Positions 28,914 through 47,949 of a DNA stretch of 64,000 nucleotides are shown piece after piece. Numbering within the stretch: the first letter of the stretch is position 1; each line of letters opens with the position of its first letter. Source of the stretch: Paraphysomonas bandaiensis. Lineage: Eukaryota; Chrysophyceae. The stretch spans positions 62,001 through 126,000 of the forward strand of contig CBFFRP010000425.1 in the NCBI GenBank assembly GCA_965644295.1. Reading direction: 5' to 3'. The notes below the pieces were generated by a model, which was given only the letters and a program-made list of their open reading frames with translations, ran no database searches and had not been told where the DNA came from. Position numbers and translations under genes: made by a program.

Positions 28914-30245
28914 TCACTCCAAACTTGAGATAAACTCTACACGCAAAGACAGCGTTAATGTCACGATGCCACACTATAAGTAGTATACTTACGCTGTAAA
29001 CGCGTTGTTAGCCACGGTGAGAGCTCCTCCATATTATTTAGGTCCCTCTTGTTGCGGGTATAATGTCTCGACCAATGTGCCTCAGAACACACAGTTGGAG
29101 AAGGTATACCGTTCCCATTCTCGCTGCACCCATTCTTTATTAGCGCGGAGTCATACACCAGCAATAAGCCAGTATTATGCACTAGTCGACATTGTGCGGT
29201 CGCTTCACGAGGGTTACCCAGTGGCCATTGGAGATAGCGAATCCCATCTAGAGTCAACTCAATGGGTATATGAGTATGACCAAACTAGAAATATTTCAGG
29301 TTAAAAGAGTATATATGACAGAATAAATATGCTTACAATATGCAAGTCTGGTTGAAGTTGACGGATCTGCTTCTCCAACGGATCGCTGCCGATAACTTTG
29401 GCGAGCAAAGGTTCAAGCAAGTATTTCTTTTCAGGCATCAATTCTTGTCTTGGAACAAAGTGGCTGAAAGAGATTATCGTGCCCTGAGAACGCATTTTAT
29501 GCGGAGGTAAGAATCTTCTATTTAGTGCACCAAACTGCGAAGCAAGCGATAAGTCTTCGACCTTAGTAGATGGGTTTACAGAAGCAACTCCGGGCCATGA
29601 GCACTGCCGGAAATCCATCCAAGACGCGTCAAAAGTAGCCCCTGATCGACGACGTAACTCTTCGGCCCTTACATACAAAGGATGGGAAATCTCAGGTTCA
29701 GTGTCCCACCCGGAGTGATACCAAGATTGTAATGGAAACACACATACAGGGTCCCCTTTATCTGGTGATATAGTTAGAGGGCCCGTGGTCACCCCACAAT
29801 CGAGTGCACATTCCAGGACCTCGCGTAGCTTCGCAACGCTATCCGGCGCTTTAGTCATTGGGTTACTACGGTATCTTTCCGACCCTCGCATCCATAAATC
29901 GTGGTTACCAGGAACATAGCACACCTCATCGAAACTAGACTTCAGGAGTAATAATGTGTCTCTGATTTTAGAGATATCATGAGAAATATCTCCTGCGCAA
30001 ACGAACACACGAAAAGTTTCAGGATCGCCACATTCCTGTGTACAATTCCGCTTTAGCCACTCAAAGCATGGTTTGTGATCAGCATGAAGGTCACTGAGGG
30101 AATATATTTGAACCCTTCAGCAAATAATATTAGGGTTATGTCTGATTACTACACACAGCGGTCACCTCTTATCTCCACAGCTCACTTCACGATCATGCAG
30201 TAAATCATCTACATCAAACACGCTTGAATGTATGTAATCATTCAT
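28914..30245 (-). CDS. Calcineurin-like metallophosphoesterase
   Basis: Four exons, 30166-30245, 29337-30114, 28993-29284 and 28914-28936, give 390 residues. It hydrolyses phosphoesters with a di-metal site. All five blocks of the fold are visible: SLSDLHADHKPC (D-x-H), CAGDISHDI (GD), VPGNHDLWM (GNHD), ISFSHFVPR (H) and FGHTHIPIEL (GH-x-H, completed by exon 3). The long insert between GNHD and SHF (PLQSWYHSGWDTEP and SWMDFRQCSWP) resembles plant and algal family members of unknown substrate. No signal peptide or anchor, so probably cytosolic. The final intron (28937-28992) is optional: without it translation stops at 28961 and the last seven residues are replaced by about ten others. The start ATG is at 30243-30245. 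Divergent from threonine dehydrogenase. Confidence 0.88.
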
Positions 30246-30804
30246 TGTCCTCAATTAACTTTTTCTGGTGTCAATTGAATAACAATACTGACTATGTATA
30301 GTAATCACCACCACTGACAGTGTATGGGTGATGTATACGTACAGATGCCCATGGTGTTATATATGTTAACCACACCTCACTCTAGAGCCCGCTACACACT
30401 ACCTTATTAACAACACAAGATGCTATTATTAAGTTAACTCCAATGGGGTTATATGGAGGGGGAATGAACCCAGGATGGAATGGTTTTAAAATGAAAGTGC
30501 TGAAGTACGCACACTGCTGTACGAACTATGTATGTATGTGTGTATGTATGTATGTATGTATGTAGGTAGGTAGGTAGGTAGGTAGGTATGTATGTATGTA
30601 TGTATGTATGTATGTATGTATGTATGTATGTATGTATGTATGTATGTATGTATGTATGTACGTATGTACAGTGTATAGGTAGGTAGGTAGGTAGGTAGGT
30701 ATGTATGTATGTATGTAGGTAGGTATGTATGTATGTATGTATGTATGTATGTATGTATGTATGTATGTAGGTAGGTAGGTAGGTAGGTAGGTAGGTAGGT
30801 ATGC

Positions 30805-30837
<33 letters not shown>

Positions 30838-30960
30838 TGTATGTATGTATGTATGTATGTATGTATGTATGTATGTATGTATGTATGTATGTATGTATGT
30901 ATGTATGTATGTATGTAGGTAGGTAGGTAGGTAGGTAGGTAGGTAGGTAGGTAGGTATGC

Positions 30961-30993
<33 letters not shown>

Positions 30994-31178
30994 TGTATGT
31001 ATGTATGTATGTATGTATGTATGTACGTATGTACAGTGTATAGGTAGGTAGGTACTTTGTATCATATGCTGTCGGATCTGTCCACTCAAAACATGTGAAT
31101 CTTTCACTCAGATAAGACACAGTTACCAGTTCATGTCACTCATTATACATACAGTGTAACTATCATCAATAGAACATA
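30246..31178. repeat. (TATG)n / (TAGG)n compound microsatellite in divergent gap
   Basis: Between 30530 and 31055 the sequence is almost purely four-base repeats, switching between blocks of TATG and TAGG. Two larger duplications are visible: ACGTATGTACAGTGTATAGG (30660 and 31023) and a TAGG-to-TATGCATATATG switch (30795 and 30950). Three overlapping reverse-strand ORFs of Tyr-Ile-His-Thr repeats are translation of the repeat and are not genes. The assembly length of such a tract is unreliable. The flanks (30246-30530 and 31056-31178) carry no gene. Confidence 0.95.
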
Positions 31179-32500
31179 ATGCCGTATATACGACACACTG
31201 CTATTCGCTCTCGCGTCTATTCGCAGATTAGAAGGCACATTCAGACCGCTCAGTCAGACAGTCCAGTGGGAGGAGGATACATGCAAACAGGATGGCGTAA
31301 ACGAGCATCTCAGCCTAAAGTTTTAGTCACTGGTGCAGCCGGACAAGTTGGATTAGAGATAGTTCCTTAGTATGTATTATACGGTGTGGTTTTGATGATG
31401 TTTATGGGGTTTTATGATAGTCTGCGTCGGCATTACGGAGACGAAAACGTCATTGCTTCAGATGTAAGAAGCCCTCCTGCTGTAGTACTGGATAACGGTC
31501 CATTTCAATATATTGATGTTTTGGAGAGTACTCAGCTTTCTCGACTAATAGTTGAAGAAAATGTTGGCACAGTTGTACATCTTGCAGCGATTCTGAGTGC
31601 CACCGGCGAAAAGTATCCAGAGCTAGCCCTCAAAATCAATAATATGGGCACGCAAAATGTGTTGGAAATAGCTAGACATAACAAAATGAAAGTATTTTGT
31701 CCCTCTACAATCGCAGTCTTTGGCCCATCCACCCCTCGCGATAATACACCAGTAGACTGTATCATGCGCCCGACCACTATGTATGGCGTAACCAAAGTAT
31801 ACGCAGAGCTCCTTGGCGAGTATTATCACAACAAATACGGTGTAGATTACCGTGCGCTTCGATATCCAGGAGTTATTGGATGTGGCGCTCCAGGAGGAGG
31901 TAATATAAATCCTTTGTTATAACTATTCTAGTTACGTGTTGTGCAAAGGAACCACTGATTATGCAGTGGAGATCTACTATGAAGCCCTTAGAAATGGCGC
32001 ATACACATGCTTTTTATCTGAAGATACTGCTCTTCCTATGATGTATATGCCGGATCTTTTAAAGGGTACGCTTGGTAAGTTTCATTTCTTGGTAAACTCT
32101 ATAGAAGTTAACGTTGTGACCGCTACATATAGGAATGATCACCGCAGATAACTCTCGCCTCAAACGGCGAGTATACAATCTGAGCTCGATGAGCTTTACT
32201 CCTGCGCAGTTAGCAACTTCAATAAGACGTCGTCTTCCTCATTTCCAGATGGTGTGTAAACCGGATTTTAGACAATCTATTGCCGACACATGGCCCAGGT
32301 AAAGGAACTATGCAAAATGTCCCTATCGATTCATAACACAGTTGTCTACTGTATATTTGTTTAGGTCGCTCGACTCTTCGGAATCTGAAAGAGATTGGGA
32401 CTGGAAACCGGATTATGGCTTAGACAAGATGACAGATGAAATACTGGAACATTTGATTGAAACCAACAAAGAGTTTCAAGGAGTGAAGCTATTAAATTAG
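31179..32500 (+). CDS. TDH: L-threonine 3-dehydrogenase (SDR-type), probably mitochondrial
   Basis: Five exons, 31179-31369, 31421-31899, 31949-32074, 32133-32298 and 32365-32500, give 365 residues. Oxidises threonine to 2-amino-3-oxobutyrate with NAD+; in mitochondria the product feeds glycine and acetyl-CoA. The N-terminus is Arg-rich without acids ([20 protein letters not shown]), as expected for a mitochondrial presequence. The Rossmann motif is VTGAAGQVG. The catalytic Tyr and Lys are in [12 protein letters not shown], after the Ser/Thr loop [15 protein letters not shown]. The family tail [12 protein letters not shown] and [13 protein letters not shown] is complete. This is the short-chain dehydrogenase-type enzyme of animals, protists and some bacteria, not the zinc alcohol-dehydrogenase type of E. 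coli. The third exon begins after an AAAG acceptor (31948), chosen because it restores [13 protein letters not shown]. Confidence 0.92.
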
Positions 32501-33822
32501 ACACGGAGATTATTACAATGCGCACTACCTCTCTCCATTTTCAAGTGATGCCGTTGCTTTTAATGAATTGTTACCAAAATGTATAAATATTTAATACAAT
32601 ATATTATATTACTGACATGACTGCTTTTAAATAGTTTTTAAAACTGAAGTCAATTTGCACAAGGTATATTAAAGTCATTTTGCATTCTGTGAATACTTTC
32701 GCAATACACTCTAGTAGGTATTAACTCCATTAATGACTATATTAACTGGTTAATAAATAGTGTGGTTTCATCTTAATTACTAACTAGTAGTGAATGTCTT
32801 AGTATAAACTTGTCTTATTAATATTTTAAAGACCAATAATAATTATATTTTAAAGACCAATATAATTATTAAATAATATGTTGCAATATATTGCAATGGA
32901 ACTCAGGTTGGGACCTGAGAGCCAAACTCTAAAGTAAACAAAAACTTGTTCTAAGAGAGAAAACGTTTCTTATTGTCCGAACTGTATAGAAGCCGTAGAC
33001 ACATCCATCTGACTTCTGCAAAAGCACGCATACACTGTGTACGTACTATAGGTGGTTGAATATAGGCCACTGGTTGAATATAGAACCATGTGCCATATAT
33101 ACCATATACTAGGGTAAAAATATAATATATATTATGTAGTAAGGTCACGACCTATTATTATGTAGTTTGATTATTATTCTGGACACTTCACTACATATTC
33201 GTGTAACATATGTTGAAACATCTGTTCTTATAGCAACATCTGTTTATCATATGTTCTTCAGTCAGTTCTATATCTTGTATAGTCACACATCAGTAACTGA
33301 ATTTAATTCCTTTGTAACTATAATCACCCGTTACACCTATGAGTTGACATTACCTATTGCACACTGTTAACTCACTTCAATTGCACAATATATATCACAT
33401 CATATTGCAGAACTCAACACTGCTTGTGCTTCACCGCTGGCACGGTTGTGCTTGTAATGCAAAGTACAAAGTATGCACATTAAAAGCCATTAATGGGTGC
33501 CCAGTCCCCGGTTTTTGTAATGGAATTACCATTATTAATTTCCAGGCCGTCTTTGAGAAACATACGTATTCCAACACTATGCTGTTGTAAGATATTTACA
33601 ACATCAGCTCCATAGGATGACACAAAAATACATAGGGAATTGGGTAGATATTTCATTAAGTCATTAACCTACAGCAGACACATTTTTATTGCGCGAATGT
33701 GTAGAGGTAGAGCAAGGAATAGATTCAAGTATTAAGCGTATTACACTACTTACTTAAGAGGTAAAAATCAACAACTTAAATAATTAGAAGCTATGATTAC
33801 TCAGGAGAATAAACTTGTCATA
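32501..33822. other. Convergent intergenic region with AT-rich repeats
   Basis: No gene. It contains a two-copy tandem of ATTTTAAAGACCAATA with A/T filler (32823-32870), a GCAATATATTGCAAT palindrome (32882-32897) of the kind found inside the CAGGG fold-back elements, and a GCCATTAATGGGTGCCCAGT block (33487 onward) with TTAATGG steps similar to 14570-14610. Confidence 0.45.
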
Positions 33823-35278
33823 CTATGCACCACTTCCATTCGACGATCCGCCCTCAGCAGCAGAAATCAAAGACGACAACACATCCTTTTCCGCAAGAAC
33901 TTGAATAAGTTTAGATATGAAAGGGAGGTAGTTGTGTTTGCGTCGAACATTTTCTTTGTGCTGTCGTTCTCTTTTGCTCTCTTCGTCGGCCAGGTCCTCA
34001 CGAGTATTACATATACTGTCATTGGTCTATCCAAGCAGAAAAAAACAGAGTCAAATAAAAAATGACTGAAACGATAAATACGCACGATCCATATGTAAGG
34101 ACAAACAATTGAAAGGGTATACGCAATATACTCACTACACTACCGTATTATCCTCACCTCATCGATCTGCCTAGATACCGCTTCCCGATCAGAACCCACC
34201 ATGTAGCCCTCTTCCAAAACGGCACCAAAGCCCTCGTTGTTGTGCAAAACCTGCTGAAGCATTTCAATTCGTCGCTGCAGGGTAGCCAAAGTCGCCTGAA
34301 AATGTAAACATACTGTTACATAAGAAACGGCCAGCCTATGTCTGCAACTCATGCTTCAGATTTTTACTTATCTACCTCTAGAATAGTGCTTCTCTTAGGA
34401 TTTAGAGATAATAGAGCAAAGTGAGTTTCTGTTTGAGAGTAGCGAGCCATACGGGATTCGATTGCTGGCCGAGCGACATCCAGCCAAGATACACCATCAA
34501 TTTCGCCTGAACGAAAGGTATATTATATTTTCGAAAAGGACGTACACAACCATATCAGAGAAGGTAAAATCATATAAATATCACTGACCTAATTTAATTG
34601 GACCAGCTTTCAGCCCATCAATTTCATAAACACTCCCTTGGAAAGGAACAAACGCAATGAAATGGTATGCGTCCCCTTTTCCCGAATGACTCTTTGAGTC
34701 CTCCATTTCAAACGGTTCTGATCGAGCGAACGAATTATGCGATTCCCGAATCATATCACTGTTACTGATTGCTAATCCCTTGCATTCAGAATCAAGTGAC
34801 AATGCGAATTGTTTGAATTCCTGCAATTTAGTCCCAATGGACACTTCTTCTGCATTCAATAGCACAGACAATATGGCCTGCGTAGCGCATGCATTCGAAA
34901 TCACCTGCAACAGAAATCAATAACGACTATGAATTATAACTACACCAACGCATTGTAATATCAACAGTCCTCTAATGACTGTAACCCCACTAACATGAAT
35001 AAGTCACCTGATTAGCAAAAAACAGTTGAGGGATGTATTCAGGAGGAATCACTGGCCTGTCATCCGTTTCTTTCCTCCACTTGAATAGAAATATTAATCC
35101 ATAGGACTTCTCAATCGACTGATCTAAGGAGTATATCTCATCCACTTGAACATCTTGTACTCCAAAATTCGATATGAGTTCAGTGAATACCTGCGATGCA
35201 AGTGATGTGTGTACTGCACGAGATGTACGCACACGTTACCCCGGGATCAGACTCTATCGTGCACCAATTATCAGACAT
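33823..35278 (-). CDS. UCHL5: UCHL5/UCH37 ubiquitin C-terminal hydrolase
   Basis: Proteasome- and INO80-associated deubiquitinase. Six exons: 35240-35278, 35008-35190, 34589-34904, 34376-34506, 34158-34295 and 33823-34026; 336 residues, close to the usual 330. Start MSDNWCTIESDPGVFTELI. The catalytic set is complete: Cys80 in SNACATQAIL, His155 in YHFIAFVPF and Asp170 in YEIDGLKAGPI. The C-terminal UCH37-specific domain (ULD) that binds RPN13 is present (KENVRRKHNYLPFISKLIQV, then LAEKDVLSSL). This distinguishes UCHL5 from the shorter UCHL1/UCHL3. The last acceptor was placed at 34027 because it adds TNDSICNTRE in frame and sits behind a long pyrimidine tract. Intron 3 uses a GTCAGT donor. 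The introns are longer than average here (49-131 nt). Confidence 0.92.
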
Positions 35279-35723
35279 TTCAAATGGAGATTCAAGTAGA
35301 TTAACTGTGAAGGGGTGGCAGATAGTGGTGTGCTATGGTGTTATGGGAGGAAGTTGAGTTCTATGCAGCACTCCATACACTCTGCTCGTACCTCTATACA
35401 CAGTGCAGTATACACGACACAGCAGTACATGGAGACAGTGAGGAATACATTCATAGAACTTTTCCTCGTCTCTTCTCTACGATGTACATACAGTACATGT
35501 GGATATATATATACAGTATATATACAGATATCGGAAAATCCGGTATATCCAGGAGAGAAAACTTAAAAGTATGTCAAAATACAGTTTTTTTGTAAAAATA
35601 TATACAGAGGCAGCTGTGGAGTATGTGCATGTACATGTATATGGTATACAGCATAGAGCTGCTCTGGGTGTGTATGTATACACAGCGACTCGCTTCTCAT
35701 TATTTTCAATTGAATTAAACACC
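35279..35723. promoter_or_regulatory. Divergent intergenic region
   Basis: 445 bp between divergent starts. Rich in CAGTATAC, CAGTACATG, GTACATAC and TATATATACAG steps (35395-35530) and a GTACATGTATATGG run (35630-35645). Short ORFs in several frames derive from this composition. No gene. Confidence 0.45.
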
Positions 35724-37095
35724 ATGAAATTAAGTTCTCTTTCCTCTGTGCTGTTAGCTATCTCTCATGTATGGGGACAAGAGTGGTCGATAGTTCCTGA
35801 CAGCACAGCCACTACTCTAGTGGGTGTCGGCGTATCCAGCAATACTCTCGCTGTAGGAGCTGCAGGTCCCTGTATACATACACACACCGTTAGCATGTTA
35901 GTAACTCGTGTTTTATTACAGCTCAGAATGGAGTGGGTGCGTATTTCGATAGATACGATAGCGGTGTATGGTATAAGGATCAGGTGCCCGGGGGACTCTT
36001 AATGGACTCGGCTATATCGGAGTCAGTCATTGTCGGTGCATCCATGATGCCCATTATCATATCTACAGATGGAGGAAAGACTTATACTACTGCTGAGAAT
36101 ATTGGTGGGGTTTGCCAGTCTACGACAGTGTTTGGTCCAGATGGCAAAGACATTGGTCTCGTTGGCTATTTCCACCAAACTCCGGGTTCACCCTACGTCT
36201 ATGGTGTAGCACATTCACCTGACGCTGGACAGTCATGGGAAGTATTTGAAGTTCCGGTTGGCATGACTCGTTATGGGTCCTTTCCCAGTCAGGTGCGACA
36301 TTTTTATGTGCGACTTACTCCCTGTAGCCATGACCATATATTAAAACTTTTAATACTAATTCGGCCTATATAATATTACATTATACAGAATACTTGGTAT
36401 GTTACAAGTGGAACATGGGGTGACAGTTTAACCTCGCAATTGAAAAACACTACATCGCACTCCCTCAACAGCAATCTTCGTGTTTCCAGTAATGGAATAA
36501 ACATTGAATTGTTCAATGGACAGGCATCGGGATACTGGGGAGCGATCTCAAAAACAACTGACGGGGGGGAAACCTGGGAAACAGTATTTACCAGCGAAGC
36601 ATCTGATGCCTACTACTTCAATGCAATCGATTGCTCCTCTGAGTTGCACTGCGTTGCTGTCACTGAGGGACAAACTGTTGATGACTTCCATGCATTCGTC
36701 ACCTTCGATGGTGGAGCAACTTGGACAGGTTGGGATCGATGCATATGTAATTTATTGTATAAACCTTTCGCACAGATTCTCTTGTGGAATCTCCTATTCC
36801 GTCTAATACGGTTAGCTTTACATCTGCTGCATGGAAAGACGACATGGAGGGCTGGGTAGCTGGGGCAGTGCAGAATGGGCGCTCTTTGTCAGGACTTTTC
36901 ATGAAAACTTCTGACGGAGGAAAAACTTTTTCTGTCGAGCAGGTGAGTGACAGAGAATTGTGTAATCTTTGTCTGATTCATTTATAGAATCTTGAAAACT
37001 GTCTTGTAATGGACATGGATTTTGGTGATGATCTCGGCGTAGCAGCATGTGTATCGTCGACAGGGTCATCATGTTCAATGGCATGGTACAAGTAG
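35724..37095 (+). CDS. Secreted Asp-box (BNR) beta-propeller protein
   Basis: Five exons, 35724-35871, 35922-36292, 36389-36728, 36776-36942 and 36988-37095, give 377 residues. Signal peptide MKLSSLSSVLLAISHVWGQE, probably cut after the Gly at residue 18. At least five Asp-box motifs (S/T-x-D-x-G-x-T/S-W/Y/F) are visible: STDGGKTYT, SPDAGQSWE, TTDGGETWE, TFDGGATWT and TSDGGKTFS. Asp boxes cap propeller blades in sialidases, sortilin-type receptors and the photosystem factor Ycf48. None of the sialidase catalytic residues (the FRIP-type Arg) is evident, so a binding role is more likely. The end (MDMDFGDDLGVAACVSSTGS) is a final blade strand. Donor 1 was placed at GTATAC (35872) rather than GTCCCT (35865); both keep the frame by changing only a few residues. 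Confidence 0.82.
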
Positions 37096-38774
37096 TTGCC
37101 AATCAGACTGAAGACTTTAGATATAATGCGTATTGAGTTTGTTCTGATTTGTGGTATACTAATATTTCGTGTGTTGGATATTGTCAGCTAGCGTCAGAGT
37201 ATCTGTACAATTACAATATAAAATATTTCGGTCGTAGTATGAACGCCATTTGAAATTCATTGCACCTTGTAAAGCTATTTACTATAGCAATATTCGTATA
37301 GATTATAGATGCGCTAGACAGAGAGCTATGCACCAACAAAACTTGTGAGGATGAATTTTAAGCACCACAACAGTCGATACATTTGAAAGTGAGAATACAG
37401 AAACTTTGTGAATTTATATGCAGTGTTGTGAGCATACCAGGCTTACGTAACAATTAATAGCAACTTGATAAATATATCCCGAACTATCGTAATAAGGTAT
37501 TTGGAGAAGATGGACGAATACATCGCAAATATCATTAAGGAAATGCTACCTAGCATATTAGGTTGAGTAGCCGATGTATAGAGTTGTGCTGTTGTACTAT
37601 TTTATTGAGTTTGCTCGGTTTGGACGGATACAAATGTTATATAGTATATAGTCCAAACGTCTTACATTGATCTTACACACTTACACTTAATGGAACTTGG
37701 CCCCAATTATGTTTAATTTATTACAAGTGACAACACTAATTGATCAGTTAAAGCATCAAATTAAATGGAGTTCATAACTAAACTAAGAGGTGTTTGGGTA
37801 GGACTTTGGTCTAAGTTAGAAAGGTTTAACATTGTCTGCAACTTTTGCAATAAGTTAGAGAATAATAGCCAAATAGATTTTTTTACGTGAAAATAGATGA
37901 AGTTGTAGTTCAGAAAATTAAAGTTGTAGTTCTCCTCCATTAACGTGAGTGGCTGTTCCCCGAAGTCGCTTTCCTTCGGTGGCGGCTCTACCGCTACCTC
38001 ACTTTGTTCTTTTACTCCTCTATCCTCCTCGCTCGCTACCATGTTGGAAATTGCTCATTTTAAGCTAGATCACAGAGAGAATTTGTCGTATGATTAGATA
38101 GATTTATTAATAACGTTTACACGAAGTTGTGATGAACAACACTAACTCATTTTGATCCATGCATACTATCCTACATGTGCGAACCTCTCGTTACTGAACA
38201 TATCTTGAAAGATCGAACTATTTCAGTTTCTCAATATCATCACAGCATTTGTACATCACTATATTTCACTGTATTATTGTACATTGTCTTCAAGCGACAT
38301 ACTGAATATACTAGAATCAGATCCCTATTCTAATATAATTGGATACTTGGTTAATAGTAATTAGCCCTTATTACGGTTGGATGCCTCGCACCAATTAATT
38401 ACTAATTACTACGCAATCCTGGTGCTTGTTGCCTACTTACACTGCTTTTTAACGGTGCTGATTTACTACAGATACAGATTATTAATATATAATATATACC
38501 AGTATAATCATTGAGCACGTATAAAGCAATGTATTACGCCGATTCAACTATCACTGATATCTATGGTAGTAGAGTGTAGTCGATTATTGCTTAGACACTA
38601 CGTAACTAAAGTGTAGCAGCCCAATCAAATTTCAGTTAAGTAATAACTGCATGGTTAATAAATTCACCTCGTTCAGTACAATGATGCACCGATAACGACG
38701 TACTTACAACCAAATATCTCATATTCAAAATCAGAATTCATCCGTTTTCCTTTCTACTATGACTACAACTATCA
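37096..38774. other. Long convergent intergenic region
   Basis: 1.7 kb between the 3' ends of the Asp-box gene and PRPF8. Mostly plain AT-rich sequence. One reverse ORF at 37761-38042 is listed separately. No fold-back element of the CAGGG type seen here. Confidence 0.4.
37761..38042 (-). CDS. Hypothetical short ORF, 93 codons
   Basis: The first 35 residues are acidic and Pro-rich and look protein-like (MVASEEDRGVKEQSEVAVEP, then PPKESDFGEQPLTLMEENYN); this stretch is GC-richer than its surroundings. The rest is Asn/Leu/Phe-rich, as expected from AT-rich DNA. It may be the first exon of a small gene or a remnant. No homologue recognised, and it would be the only - strand gene beside PRPF8. 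Confidence 0.3.
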   Translation of the reverse strand: MVASEEDRGVKEQSEVAVEPPPKESDFGEQPLTLMEENYNFNFLNYNFIYFHVKKSIWLLFSNLLQKLQTMLNLSNLDQSPTQTPLSLVMNSI

Positions 38775-46026
<7,252 letters not shown>

Positions 46027-46504
46027 TTAATCACTGCTGGTCATTGCAATGTGCGTGTAATGTGCATATAATAACAACACCATCAAAATGCAGCAGTGTA
46101 TTTCTATATGATGTACAGCAGCTATTATATATGTATATCTACGTAGACACTCAGACTACCTACCTACTACAAGAAGAGTACTGAGAGGTGGTGATGGTAT
46201 GGTGGGTGTGTAGGTGTATATATGGTGATGTTTAAATGAAAAAGAATCAGCAGCTATCGCACAATCAGCAGTATCCTGAAGGGACACCTCGTATTCATTG
46301 CAGTAATTTTTAGGACACAATATAGAATACTGTTTATACGGCACATTATACCGTATATGGAGATGGAGATGGTAGGATTCCTACGTAGAATTCCTATGGG
46401 TTCTGATACACCCAGAGTAGAAGAACATGTCCCTAGATACACTTCACACTTCATACTTCATACTTCATTTGGCTGTACTCGCGTGCATGTTTTGAGTAGT
46501 CTAC
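46027..46504. promoter_or_regulatory. Divergent region between PRPF8 and the hypothetical gene
   Basis: Contains TATATATGTATATCTACGTAG (about 46127-46147) and other GTAT-rich steps. The first ATG for the + strand gene may be at 46357 (MEMEMVGFL), but the splice path from there to the exon covering 46505 is unclear, so the true length of this gap is 330-480 bp. Confidence 0.4.
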
Positions 46505-47419
46505 TTGAAAGATTCGATTGGAGTCATCACATCTCACGACGCCCTCATGCCTGCTATTCAAGATTTGTACGAGGAATACTCCAAAGATGAGAATAAGTTC
46601 TACCAGAACACTGGATGGACACTGAGTCAGTTCAACTCATCGAAGGACAGATTTGTGATAAAAAGACTGAGAGTAGTAGATCAGCGTTATCAGCCATTTG
46701 CAGTCCTGTGCTTCCGGAATAAATACGCCTCTCAAGGTAAAAGCCTATGACTACATCGCTATATCAAGAGCTGTAGGATATGCTACAGCGAAGAAATCAC
46801 ATGGACAGACGTTTATGGACGGTGGACTATTAGCTCTGAAGGATGTCGAGGAGGGTAAGACAGCGAACCCTACCACTCCAAAAACAGTCACGATGCCGGT
46901 GTGTGGAAAATGATGGCAGAGGTAAAAGCGGAAACTCCTGTGACTGAAGTGACGAGATATAAAGGTGGAAATCATGAAGAAGGACGTGGTACAAGTCCCT
47001 ATGATCGCTACGACGCACCCAAACGTACAGTGGCTCCTGTAACAACTGCTGCGAGAGAAAATGGCAGCCATAATACTATTCCCTATAACGACAGGTGAGA
47101 ATGACTTTTCTCATGTTGTCTCACGGGGTATAATCGTAGCAAAACTGTGCTATGTGTTGCATCAGATTACAGCAATACTATTAATAATGTCTCGAGTTCT
47201 GTAATGCAAACTTTCGATATTAGTACGTCTGGTGGTTCACTTAAGTTGTCCAGTAATTCGTATTGCCGGTCGACTACTGTATTTCCTGTGGAATCAAGTA
47301 TTGATATGCAATATGTGGCCAGAATTCGTTCTGAAAGAGGAGAATTTGAACATGTTGAAATTCAGTGTAGTTTTCTTGCTGAGCATCAATTCAATGCCCG
47401 AAGAGATCGTCAAAGATAA
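46505..47419 (+). CDS. Hypothetical multi-exon protein, 5' end uncertain
   Basis: The 3' exons are well supported: an exon ending 46736, then 46777-46854, 46920-47094 and 47140-47419, with introns of 40, 65 and 45 nt. The frame closes at each join. The readable protein runs LKDSIGVITSHDALMPAIQD, then RFVIKRLRVVDQRYQPFAVL, YATAKKSHGQTFMDGGLLAL, a Pro/Thr-rich middle, and a Ser-rich domain (VMQTFDISTSGGSLKLSSNS) ending FNARRDRQR. I do not recognise the family. The start is unresolved: ATG at 46357 would need one more intron. Most of the last exon (from 47168) lies inside a 777-bp duplicated block. Divergent from PRPF8. Confidence 0.55.
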
Positions 47420-47944
47420 CACAAATTGTTGTAATCGACGAGAACCGAATAGTTTGGGTAGAGGCCAATGGGAGGTTACACTCGATTGACAGTTGAAATA
47501 ACAAGAGGATAGCTAAGAATACAGATATTGAACGTACGTTGAAAGCCAATAGCAAAGGTGTTTCGCGAAAGCCAGTGCTATATACACATAAGGGGAAGAG
47601 TTTGTTGACTTATACTCCTCTATCTGGTACCAGAATTAGTGATGTCCTTTTGTCAATTTCTTTAGAATGTTGCTCAGGAATTCTTCAATTCAACCAGGAT
47701 CCCTTGGTTCAAATGCGGGGCGGCAAAGCTATTCTTATGGAGCCCTATTATTCAAGGGCGAAAAAAAGTACTGTAGTTCGATTTAGATATATCTATCACA
47801 GCTATAGATAAAGTACTATCCAGCTGTACAGGAGCCTTTGTAACTCCGGGCTTGAACTCGAACACCGTATGTTTCAGCCCAGGACCTGGTAACTGTTAAT
47901 GGTAATGGTATTAATGGCCATTGATGGTTACCAGGCCCTGCTTC
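47168..47944 (+). repeat. 777-bp direct duplication, copy 1
   Basis: Identical by eye to 47950-48726, at a constant offset of 782 bp, separated by five bases (TGTAA). It covers most of the last exon of the hypothetical gene, its 3' flank, an extra 90-codon ORF at 47539-47811 (MKANSKGVSRKPVLYTHKGK; unrecognised) and a 61-bp fold-back element at the right end. Confidence 0.95.
47880..47940. repeat. 61-bp fold-back element with CAGG ends (in duplication copy 1)
   Basis: The arms CAGGACCTGGTAAC (47880-47893) and GTTACCAGGCCCTG (47927-47940) pair at 13 of 14 positions. The spacer contains TTAATGGTAATGGTATTAAT. It has the same total length (61 bp) and end sequence as the element at 19137-19197. 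Confidence 0.65.
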
Positions 47945-47949
47945 TGTAA

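Noticed and set aside
30449-31120. Three overlapping reverse-strand ORFs of 158-223 codons encoding Tyr-Ile-His-Thr and Tyr-Leu-Pro-Thr repeats
   Set aside because: They are frame-independent translations of the TATG/TAGG microsatellite; the same pattern appears in all three frames, which no real coding sequence does.
47820-47880. Possible tRNA T-arm (reverse-strand GTTCGAGTTC-like string)
   Set aside because: No matching acceptor, D-arm or anticodon stem could be folded around it.
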